Assembly (NCBI GenBank): GCA_023053685.1
Contig: JALIGW010000061.1
Coordinates: 1,382,001-1,446,000, forward strand
From: Diadophis punctatus similis
Lineage: Eukaryota > Chordata > Lepidosauria > Squamata > Dipsadidae
Direction: 5' to 3'
Length of the DNA: 64,000 nucleotides
Shown here one piece after another: positions 53,038 through 61,539 of the stretch (its first letter is position 1; every line of letters starts with the position of its first letter). The position numbers were made by a program, and so were the translations under genes. A model generated the notes under the pieces. The model saw only the letters and a program-made list of their open reading frames with translations. It was not told where the DNA came from and ran no database searches.

Positions 53038-53715
53038 CTTCCGGTTTTGGAGCGCTTCATCGCAGACATCCCTCGTTGGATGCCTTTCCGATCTTTGTTA
53101 AAAGCCGCCAGAACAGCTGTCTGGCGGCTTTAAAATCTCTTCCCCGGGCAAAGGGGAGAGATGAGAGCCTGACAGGAGGGGTAGAGCCCCCCCAGCGCCT
53201 TAGGAGCCATCTGGCAGGGCGCGAAGGGAGAGCTCCCCATGCAGCCTGTCTCCAGCTCCGAAGATCCGGAAACCTCTGCCTTTTGCAGAGCTAGATGGAG
53301 TGACCAGCCGCTGCTTCAAAAATGGGATTTATAACTACATTTAAACTATAGAAGCAGACAGAGAGAAACAGGCGTGAGATGGGCAAGTACTGAAACCTCT
53401 TTTTTTCCTTTTTTTTTCAACTCCTGGGTAAGCTTTCACTTCGGCAAGGGAACAAAGGAAACAGAGTAACAATATGGCGATTGAGAAGTGAAAGTGACTT
53501 TCGTTTCCCCAGAGGCTTTTTTTTTTTTTCTTTCTCTCTCTCTATGGAAACTTTTAACTTGGAAAAATGGTTTTTTCTTTCTCTGTCTCCTAACTCTGGA
53601 TTAAAGTTATAATAGAAATATTTTCAATAATAAAAGACTATCTGATTTTTAAACTGGAAAGAACTTTAATCAGGCAACTGGCTTTCTTTCTTTTTTGTAC
53701 TCTTTTGAAACACCA
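53038..53715 (+). promoter_or_regulatory. Retrotransposon 5' UTR, probable internal promoter
   Basis: This 678-bp leader precedes ORF1. The first 250 bp are GC-rich and contain CpGs, unlike the satellite, and the rest is AT-rich with long T/C runs (about 53,399-53,418 and 53,515-53,545). The element starts with CTTCCGG; with the preceding A this reads ACTTCCGG, an ETS-type motif, and a C followed by pyrimidines resembles an initiator used by pyrimidine-start transcripts. AATATGGCGA at 53,471 weakly resembles a YY1 site, a factor known for mammalian L1. Several short upstream ATGs are present. L1-clade 5' UTRs usually carry an internal RNA polymerase II promoter; that this one does is inferred from position and composition. 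Confidence 0.6.
53099..53133 (+). other. Palindromic stem-loop in the retrotransposon 5' UTR
   Basis: Perfect 13-base arms TTAAAGCCGCCAG (53,099-53,111) and CTGGCGGCTTTAA (53,121-53,133) flank AACAGCTGT. The inner ACAGCTGT is itself a palindrome, so the helix could extend with a single bulged A. It lies about 60 bases into the element, so in RNA it would be a stable GC-rich hairpin near the 5' end. Its function is unknown. Confidence 0.85.
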
Positions 53716-54786
53716 ATGGCTTCAAAGTTTGGAAAGACTGTTTTGACTAAAAGAAATGACTATTCATCTGGATATATTTCTAAAATGCAACTTAACACTG
53801 AGCTAACACCTCCACAGCTTTTGACACCTGAAAATTTATTAAATAATTTAAAGATTATGAAACATGAACTTACTTTGGAATTTAACCAGAAAATAAGTGA
53901 GATAGACCATAAGATGCAGGCTGCTTTGAAGAATATGAATCAACAACTAAGATTTGATGTGTTAGAGGTTTGCAAAGGCTTAGCAACAAATATTGAAGTT
54001 TTGGCAGAACGTATTGAAACAAATAAACAAGCTTTGGCAACTTCGGTGAATTACATAGATAAAATCCAAAATGACATTGCAAATTTTGAAAAAGAGGTCT
54101 TAATGACTCAGTTCAGATCTATGGAAGTTGCTATAAGGATTAGAGGTTTGAAAGAAGGATTATATGAAAATTTAAAAGGCAGGATGGTTGACATATTGGA
54201 TCAGGTGTCTGGAATTTCTAAAGCGGAATTGGCTACACAAATCGACAAAACATACAGAATCAACTCGTGGTACGCCAAACAAAAGCATCTACCAAGGGAT
54301 ATTGTCATATATTTTACCACAAGAGCTCTACGGAACAGAATTATACAAGCAACGTTTAACAATAATCTTATGGTGAATGGTCAGGAACTAAAGATTTGGA
54401 AAGAAATCCCCTCTAAAATGCTTAAAGCCAGGAAAAGCTATACTTTTTTGATTGATGAATTTAAGAGATTAAATTTACAATATAAATGGGAAGCACCAGT
54501 TGGAGTAACAGTGAAATTTTCTGGAAAAAGATACCGGCTCAACACGATAAAAAAAGCTACTGAATTTTATGTCAATGTTCTAAAGGCTGATATATCCAAG
54601 ATTCCAGAAGAAGGGTGTATGAAAATAAAAGAGGAGGAGGAGGGGAAGCCACCTTCGATGGATCAAAAAGAAATAGACTCAAAAATCCAAAAGGAGTGCC
54701 TGAATCAGATAGCTGGGGAAGAGGAGATGGAGGTTTGGGAGCAGACGGGAGACGACTTGACAAATTTGAATTTATTGAACTATTAA
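53716..54786 (+). CDS. L1-type ORF1 protein (RNA-binding chaperone), 356 aa, intact
   Basis: The frame is open from ATG at 53,716 (context CACCAATGG) to TAA at 54,784; a TTG seven codons upstream is not a likely eukaryotic start. In L1 elements this protein forms trimers, coats the element RNA and acts as a nucleic-acid chaperone in the cytoplasmic ribonucleoprotein. Visible layout: basic, Ser/Thr-rich N terminus (1-40); long charged alpha-helical segment with heptad-like leucine/isoleucine spacing, probable coiled coil (about 42-135); RRM-like domain (about 136-215) with the strand MEVAIRIRGLKEG and the basic/aromatic part IDKTYRINSWYAKQKHLPRD; C-terminal domain (about 222-292) with LKIWKEIPSKMLKARKSY and VKFSGKRYRLNTIKKA. 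An acidic tail (about 296-356) with a run of glutamates follows, longer than I expect for an ORF1 protein. The assignment to the L1 ORF1 (Transposase_22-like) family rests on this layout. There are no frameshifts or premature stops, so it may be translatable. Confidence 0.9.
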   Translation: MASKFGKTVLTKRNDYSSGYISKMQLNTELTPPQLLTPENLLNNLKIMKHELTLEFNQKISEIDHKMQAALKNMNQQLRFDVLEVCKGLATNIEVLAERIETNKQALATSVNYIDKIQNDIANFEKEVLMTQFRSMEVAIRIRGLKEGLYENLKGRMVDILDQVSGISKAELATQIDKTYRINSWYAKQKHLPRDIVIYFTTRALRNRIIQATFNNNLMVNGQELKIWKEIPSKMLKARKSYTFLIDEFKRLNLQYKWEAPVGVTVKFSGKRYRLNTIKKATEFYVNVLKADISKIPEEGCMKIKEEEEGKPPSMDQKEIDSKIQKECLNQIAGEEEMEVWEQTGDDLTNLNLLNY

Positions 54787-54880
54787 AAGATGAACTATCA
54801 AGATACAAAACAATGTGATGTTGAAATATATTGGATGGATAGAGACTAATATGATTGTATTTTATCTTTTCCCTATCTAA

Positions 54881-55150
54881 TGATTACTTATGCAATATTT
54901 AGTTAAGTTTTATATAATTTTGAGGTTATTTTTAATGTTGATAATATTAGATATATATAGTTTGTTGAAGATTTGTTTATTGTTTATTCTTCTTTTATTT
55001 TCTTTTTTTGTTTATTGAAGTTAGCGAATTAATTTAGAATAATATTATTTTATTAATATCATGATGAAATTTAATATTTGATGATTACTTATGTAACATT
55101 TAGTTAAGTTTTATCTTAGAGGTTATTTCTAATGTCAATAATATTAGTTT
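54881..55150 (+). repeat. Diverged direct repeats in the retrotransposon 3' UTR
   Basis: TGATTACTTATGCAATATTT at 54,881 and TGATTACTTATGTAACATTT at 55,082 start two related segments of about 70 bases. Both continue with AGTTAAGTTTTAT, GAGGTTATTT and AATAATATTAG or a close variant. A third partial copy begins near 55,174 (GTTATTACTTATGTAAC) and a fourth trace near 55,560 (ACCACTTATGTAAG). The spacing between the first two is 201 bp. Confidence 0.75.
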
Positions 55151-55260
55151 AAGATTTGTGTATTTTATATTTAGTTATTACTTATGTAACACTTACCTTG
55201 TATAAGATAGAGGACTGAAGGGAGGAGGTAGGAGGTTTGTTTGTTTGTAGTGTTAAAGAG

Positions 55261-55320
55261 TTTTCTCTTTCTTTCTTTCTTTTTTTTTTATTCTCTTTCT
55301 TTTTTTTCTCTCTCTTTTTT
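55261..55320 (+). repeat. CTTT-rich pyrimidine tract
   Basis: This low-complexity stretch is almost purely C and T, with CTTT and CT repeats, inside the retrotransposon 3' UTR. Confidence 0.8.
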
Positions 55321-55467
55321 GTATCTTTACTATTGTATACAAATGCGATATATTAGCACTATATAGTATGGAGTTGAAGTTTTTTTAAAAATAGTGTTCT
55401 TTTTTTCCTTTTTCCTTTTTCTTTTTATTAACAATTTAAACTTATTATTATGCCCTGTATTATCTCT

Positions 55468-55521
55468 GGGAAGTCCGGGGGGGGGGAGGTGGGGAGGGAA
55501 GGGGGTGGGTCTGGGGGGGGG
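55468..55521 (+). other. G-rich tract, potential G-quadruplex, in the 3' UTR
   Basis: Seven runs of three or more G lie within 54 bases: 55,468-55,470, 55,477-55,486, 55,491-55,494, 55,496-55,498, 55,501-55,505, 55,507-55,509 and 55,513-55,521. The loops between the last six runs are short (1-6 bases). A G-rich polypurine tract with quadruplex potential is a known feature of mammalian L1 3' UTRs, and its presence here supports the classification. Confidence 0.85.
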
Positions 55522-55581
55522 AAATAAAAATGTTTGTACTTTGGATTTAATATTTTGTTACCACTTATGTAAGTTTGTACT

Positions 55582-55587
55582 AATAAA
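55582..55587 (+). terminator. Polyadenylation signal AATAAA
   Basis: AATAAA lies 13 bases before the A run (55,600-55,610) that ends the element, the expected spacing for the signal used by the transposed RNA. Another AATAAA at 55,523-55,528 directly after the G-rich tract is a possible alternative. Confidence 0.8.
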
Positions 55588-55607
55588 ACTTTTTTGAGAA
55601 AAAAAAA

Positions 55608-55624
55608 AAACTACAATGGAGTGA
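55608..55624. repeat. Target-site duplication, 3' copy
   Basis: AAACTACAATGGAGTGA follows or overlaps the end of the A tail and is identical to the 5' copy. Satellite sequence continues with GGTTTTTTTCCCGAG, restoring the register of the array. Confidence 0.93.
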
Positions 55625-58600
55625 GGTTTTTTTCCCGAGATACTAACAAGTCTCAGCCAGGAACTCCACCCGCAGCTTCTGTGAATTCAAACTACAATGG
55701 AGTGAGGTTTCTTCCCCCAGATACTCACAGGTCTCAGCCAGGAACTCCACCACCAGCTTCTGTGAATTCAAACTACAATGGAGTGAGGTTTGTTCCCCCA
55801 GATACTCACAGGTCTCAGCCAGGAACTCCACCCCCAGCTTCTGTGAATTCAAACTACAATGGAGTGAGGTTTGTTCCCCCAGATACTCACAGGTCTCAGC
55901 CAAGAACTCCACCCCCAGCTTCTGTGAATTCAAACTACAATAGAGTGAGGTTCCCCCCCCCCAGATACTCACAGGTCTCAGCAAGGACCTCCACCCCCAG
56001 CTTTTGTGAATTCAAACTACAATGGAGTGAGGTTTTCCCGCCGATACGCACAGGTCTCAGCCAGGAACTCCACCCCCAGCTTCTGTGAATTCAAACTACA
56101 ATGGAGTGAGGTTCCCCCCCCCAGATACTCACAGGTCTCAGCCAGGAACTCCACCCCCAGCTTCTGTGAAATCAAACTACAATGGAGTGAGGTTTGTTCC
56201 CCCAGATACTCACAGGTCTCACCCAGGAACTCCACCCCCAGTTTCTGTGAATTCAAACTACAATGGAGTGAAGTTTTTCCCCCCAGATACTCACAGGTAT
56301 CAGCCAGGAACTCCACCCCCAGCTTCTGTGAAATCAAAGTACAAGGCAGCGAGGTTTTTTTCCCAGATACTCACAGGTCTCAGCCAGGAACTCCACCCCC
56401 AGCTTCTGTGAAATCAAACTACAATGGAGTGAGGTTTTTTTCCCAGATACTCACAGGTCTTAGCCAGGAACTCCACCCCCAGCTTCTGTGAATTGAAACT
56501 ACAATGGAGTGAGGTTTTCCCGCCGATACTCACAGGTCTCAGCCAGGAACTCCACCCCCAGCTTCTGTGAATTCAGACTACAATGGAGTGAGGTTCCCCC
56601 CCCCCAGATACTCACAGGTCTCAGCCAGGAACTCCACCCCCAGCTTCTGTGAAATCAAACTACAATGGAGTGAGGTTTTTTTCCCAGATACTCACAGGTC
56701 TTAGCCAGGAACTCCACCCCCAGCTTCTGTGAATTGAAACTACAATGCAGTGAGGTTTTGTTCCCCCAGATACTCACGGGTCTCAGCCAGGAAGTCCACG
56801 CCCAGCTTCTGTGAATTCAAACTACAATGGAGTGAGGTTTGTTCCCCCAGATACTCACAGGTCTCAGCCAGGAACTCCACCCCCAGCTTCTGTGAATTCA
56901 AACTACAATGAAGTGAAGTGTTTCCCCCGAGATACTCACAGGTATCAGCCAGGAACTCCACCCCAGGTTCTGTGAATTGAAACTACAATGCAGTGAGGTT
57001 TTCCCCCCCAGATACTCACAAGCCTCAGCCAGGAATTCCACCCCCAGCTTCTGTGAATTCAAACTAAAATAGATTGAGGTATTTCTCCCAGATACTCACA
57101 GGTCTCAGCCAGGAACTCCACCTCCAGCTTCTGTGAATTGAAACTACAATGCAGCGAGGTTTTTCCCCCCAGATACTCACAAGTCTCATCCAGGAACTCC
57201 ACCCCCAGCTTTTTTGAATTCAAACTACAATGGAGTGAGGTTTTTTCCCCCAGATACTCACAAGTCTCACCCAGGAACTCCACCAACAGCTTCTGTGAAT
57301 TCAAACTACAATGGAGTGAGGTTTTGTCCCCCAGATATTCACACGTCTCAGCCAGGAACTCCACCAACAGCTTCTGTGAATTCAAACTACAATGGAGTAA
57401 GGTTTCTTCCCTCAGATACTCACAGGTCTCAGCCAAGATGTCCACCCCCAGCTTCTGTGAATTCAAACTACAATGGAGTGAGATTTCTTCCCCCAGATAC
57501 TCACAGGTCTCAGCCAGGAACTCCACCCCCAGCTTCTGTGAATTCAAACTACAATGGAGTGAGGTTTTTTTCCCCAGATACTCACAGGTCTCAGCCAGGA
57601 ACTCCACCCCCAGCTTCTGTGAATTCAAACTACAATGGAGTGAGGTTTTTTTCCCCAGATACTCACAGGTCTCAGCCAGGAACTCCACCCCCAGCTTCTG
57701 TGAATTGAAACTACAATGCAGTGAGGTTTTTTTCCCAGATACTCACAGGTCTCAGCCAGGAACTGCACCCCCAGCTTCTGTGAATTGAAAATACAATGCA
57801 ATGAGGTTTTTTCCCCCAGATACTCACAGGTCTCAGCCAGGAGCTCCACCTCCAGCTTCTGTGAATTCAAACTACAATGCAGCGAGGTTTCCCCCCAGAT
57901 ACTCACAGGTCTCAGCCAGGAACTCCACCCCCAGCTTCTGTGAATTCAAACTACAATGGAGTGAGGTTTTTTTCCCAGATACTCACAGGTCTCAGCCAGG
58001 AACTCCACCCCCAGCTTCTGTGAATTGAAAATACAATGCAATGAGGTTTTTTCCCCCAGATACTCACAGGTCTCAGCCAGGAGCTCTACTTCCAGCTTCT
58101 GTGAATTCAAACTACAATGCAGCGAGGTTTTTCCCCCCAGATACTCACAAGTGTCATCCAGGAACTCCACCCCCAGCTTCTTTGAATTCAAACTACAATG
58201 GAGTGAGGTGTTTTCTCCCAGATACTCACAGGTCTCAACCAAGAACTCCACCAACAGCTTCTGTGAATTCAAACTACAATGGAGTGAGGTTTTGTTCCCC
58301 CAGATACTCACAGGTCTCAGCCAAGAACTCCACCCGCAGGTTCTGTGAATTCAAACTACAATGGAGTGAGGTTTCCCCCCCCCAGATACTCACAGGTCTC
58401 AGCAAGGACCTCCACCCCCAGCTTTTGTGAATTCAAACTACAATGGAGTGAGGTTTTCCCCCGATACTCACAGGTCTCAGCCAGGAACTCCACCCCCAGC
58501 TTTTGTGAATTCAAACTACAATGGAGTGAGGTTCCCCCCCCGATACTCACAGGTCTCAGCCAGGAACTCCACCCCCAGCTTCTGTGAATTGAAACTACAA

Positions 58601-58765
58601 TGCAGTGAGGTTTTGTTCCCCCAGATACTCACGGGTCTCAGCCAAGAACTCTATGGCCAGCTTCTGTGAATTCAAACTACAATGGAGTGAGGTTTGTTCC
58701 CCCAGATACTCACAGGTATCAGCCAGGAACTCCACCCCAGCTTCTGTGAATTGAAACTACAATGC
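55625..58765. repeat. Distant near-copy of the 15.1-18.3 kb region
   Basis: Marker monomers keep the same order as in 15,056-18,278. The offset is 40,569-40,570 bp up to about 56,980 and 40,490 bp afterwards; the 80-bp step reflects loss of one monomer near 57,090. Rare shared variants, such as GGAACTGCACCCC (17,271 and 57,761 regions), show common descent of the whole stretch rather than general similarity of monomers. Confidence 0.8.
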
Positions 58766-61310
58766 AGCGAGGTTTTTTTCCCAGATACTCACAGGTCTCA
58801 GCCAGGAACTCCACCCCCAGCTTCTGTGAAATCAAACTACAATGGAGTGAGGTTTTTTTCCCAGATACTCACAGGTCTTAGCCAGGAACTCCACCCCCAG
58901 CTTCTGTGAATTGAAACTACAATGGAGTGAGGTTTTCCCGCCGATACTCACAGGTCTCAGCCAGGAACTCCACCCCCAGCTTCTGTGAATTCAGACTACA
59001 ATGGAGTGAGGTTCCCCCCCCCAGATACTCACAGGTCTCAGCCAGGAACTCCACCCCCAGCTTCTGTGAAATCAAACTACAATGGAGTGAGGTTTTTTTC
59101 CCAGATACTCACAGGTCTTAGCCAGGAACTCCACCCCCAGCTTCTGTGAATTGAAACTACAATGCAGTGAGGTTTTGTTCCCCCAGATACTCACGGGTCT
59201 CAGCCAGGAAGTCCACGCCCAGCTTCTGTGAATTCAAACTCAAATGGAGTGAGGTTTGTTCCCCCAGATACTCACAGGTCTTAGCCAGGAACTCCACCCC
59301 CAGCTTCTGTGAATTCAAACTACAATGAAGTGAAGTGTTTCCCCCGAGATACTCACAGGTATCAGCCAGGAACTCCACCCCAGGTTCTGTGAATTGAAAC
59401 TACAATGCAGTGAGGTTTTCCCCCCCAGATACTCACAAGCCTCAGCCAGGAATTCCACCCCCAGCTTCTGTGAATTCAAACTAAAATAGATTGAGGTATT
59501 TCTCCCAGATACTCACAGGTCTGAGCCAGGAACTCCACCCCAGCTTCTGTGAATTCAAACTGCAATGGAGTGAGGTTTTTTCCCCCAGATACTAACAGGT
59601 CTCAGCCAGGAACTCCACCTCCAGCTTCTGTGAATTGAAACTACAATGCAGCGAGGTTTTTCCCCCCAGATACTCACAAGTCTCATCCAGGAACTCCACC
59701 CCCAGCTTCTTTGAATTCAAACTACAATGGAGTGAGGTTTTTTCCCCCAGATACTCACAAGTCTCACCCAGGAACTCCACCAACAGCTTCTGTGAATTCA
59801 AACTACAATGGAGTGAGGTTTTGTTCCCCCAGATACTCACAGGTCTCAGCCAAGAACTCCACCCGCAGGTTCTGTGAATTCAAACTACAATGGAGTGAGG
59901 TTTCCCCCCCCCAGATACTCACAGGTCTCAGCAAGGACCTCCACCCCCAGCTTTTGTGAATTCAAACTACAATGGAGTGAGGTTTTCCCCCGATACTCAC
60001 AGGTCTCAGCCAGGAACTCCACCCCCAGCTTTTGTGAATTCAAACTACAATGGAGTGAGGTTCCCCCCCCCCGATACTCACAGGTCTCAGCCAGGAACTC
60101 CACCCCCAGCTTCTGTGAATTGAAACTACAATGCAGTGAGGTTTTGTTCCCCCAGATACTCACGGGTCTCAGCCAAGAACTCTATGGCCAGCTTCTGTGA
60201 ATTCAAACTACAATGGAGTGAGGTTTGTTCCCCCAGATACTCACAGGTATCAGCCAGGAACTCCACCCCAGCTTCTGTGAATTGAAACTACAATGCAGCG
60301 AGGTTTTTTTCCCAGATACTCACAGGTCTCAGCCAGGAACTCCACCCCCAGCTTCTGTGAAATCAAACTACAATGGAGTGAGGTTTTTTTCCCAGATACT
60401 CACAGGTCTTAGCCAGGAACTCCACCCCCAGCTTCTGTGAATTGAAACTACAATGGAGTGAGGTTTTCCCGCCGATACTCACAGGTCTCAGCCAGGAACT
60501 CCACCCCCAGCTTCTGTGAATTCAGACTACAATGGAGTGAGGTTCCCCCCCCCAGATACTCACAGGTCTCAGCCAGGAACTCCACCCCCAGCTTCTGTGA
60601 AATCAAACTACAATGGAGTGAGGTTTTTTTCCCAGATACTCACAGGTCTTAGCCAGGAACTCCACCCCCAGCTTCTGTGAATTGAAACTACAATGCAGTG
60701 AGGTTTTGTTCCCCCAGATACTCACGGGTCTCAGCCAGGAAGTCCACGCCCAGCTTCTGTGAAGTCAAACTACAATGGAGTGAGGTTTGTTCCCCCAGAT
60801 ACTCACAGGTCTTAGCCAGGAACTCCACCCCCAGCTTCTGTGAATTCAAACTACAATGAAGTGAAGTGTTTCCCCCGAGATACTCACAGGTATCAGCCAG
60901 GAACTCCACCCCAGGTTCTGTGAATTGAAACTACAATGCAGTGAGGTTTTCCCCCCCAGATACTCACAAGCCTCAGCCAGGAATTCCACCCCCAGCTTCT
61001 GTGAATTCAAACTAAAATAGATTGAGGTATTTCTCCCAGATACTCACAGGTCTGAGCCAGGAACTCCACCCCAGCTTCTGTGAATTCAAACTGCAATGGA
61101 GTGAGGTTTTTTCCCCCAGATACTAACAGGTCTCAGCCAGGAACTCCACCTCCAGCTTCTGTGAATTGAAACTACAATGCAGCGAGGTTTTTCCCCCCAG
61201 ATACTCACAAGTCTCATCCAGGAACTCCACCCCCAGCTTCTTTGAATTCAAACTACAATGGAGTGAGGTTTTTTCCCCCAGATACTCACAAGTCTCACCC
61301 AGGAACTCCA
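58251..61310. repeat. Tandem duplication, 1.53-kb unit
   Basis: Copy one is about 58,251-59,779 and copy two about 59,780-61,310. The offset is 1,529 bp at the left and 1,531 bp after the first C-run, a difference explained by C-run length. The duplication shares private variants not seen elsewhere in the window: CCCGCAGGTTCTGTG (58,332 and 59,861 regions), AACTCTATGGCC (58,648 and 60,179 regions) and the TTAGCC variant near 59,281 and 60,812. Private changes since duplication include AACTCAAATGG (59,238 region) and GAAGTCAAACTAC (60,761 region). This looks like one of the youngest duplications here. Confidence 0.85.
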
Positions 61311-61539
61311 CCAACAGCTTCTGTGAATTCAAACTACAATGGAGTGAGGTTTTGTCCCCCAGATAATCACACGTCTCAGCCAGGAACTCCACCAACAGCT
61401 TCTGTGAATTCAAACTACAATGGAGTAAGGTTTCTTCCCTCAGATACTCACAGGTCTCAGCCAAGATGTCCACCCCCAGCTTCTGTGAATTCAAACTACA
61501 ATGGAGTGAGATTTCTTCCCCCAGATACTCACAGGTCTC

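Larger units (their letters stand above)
53038..55610 (+). mobile_element. ORF1-only L1-type retrotransposon (HAL1-like), complete copy
   Basis: The only non-satellite sequence in the window is a 2,573-bp insertion bounded by a perfect target-site duplication. It has the layout of an L1-clade element: a 5' UTR of about 0.68 kb, an intact ORF1, a 3' region with a G-rich tract, AATAAA and a terminal A run. No ORF2 (endonuclease/reverse transcriptase) and no remnant of one can be seen between the ORF1 stop and the 3' end, and no long frame is open there. Mammalian HAL1 elements have the same ORF1-without-ORF2 structure; that name is used by analogy. Such a copy needs a reverse transcriptase supplied by a full L1. 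The target reads TTC|AAACTAC on the top strand, so the nicked bottom strand is GTTT|GAA, an acceptable variant of the L1 endonuclease TTTT|AA preference. An intact ORF and perfect duplications suggest recent insertion. Confidence 0.92.
54787..55610 (+). other. Retrotransposon 3' UTR
   Basis: This is an 824-bp AT-rich stretch with no open frame of useful length. It begins directly after the ORF1 stop, where an autonomous L1 would have ORF2. In order it contains two diverged direct repeats, a CTTT-rich pyrimidine tract (about 55,261-55,320), T-rich sequence, a G-run tract, AATAAA motifs and an A tail of ten or more residues. Such an arrangement is typical of an L1 3' end recognised by L1 reverse transcriptase. 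Confidence 0.85.

Noticed and set aside
52791..53294. Frame running from satellite into the retrotransposon 5' UTR.
   Set aside because: Chance fusion of a satellite frame with untranslated sequence; it crosses the insertion junction and has no recognisable product.
53695..53715. ORF1 start seven codons upstream of the chosen ATG.
   Set aside because: It begins with TTG; a nuclear eukaryotic gene is far more likely to start at ATG 53,716, which also has G at +4.
54572..54818. Short frames overlapping the ORF1 3' end on both strands (54,572-54,808 minus, 54,615-54,818 plus).
   Set aside because: Shadow frames of ORF1; neither resembles the start of an ORF2 endonuclease or any other known domain.
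55394..55597. 67-codon plus-strand frame with hydrophobic N terminus in the retrotransposon 3' UTR.
   Set aside because: It is built of T-rich and G-rich low-complexity sequence in an untranslated region; no evidence of coding.
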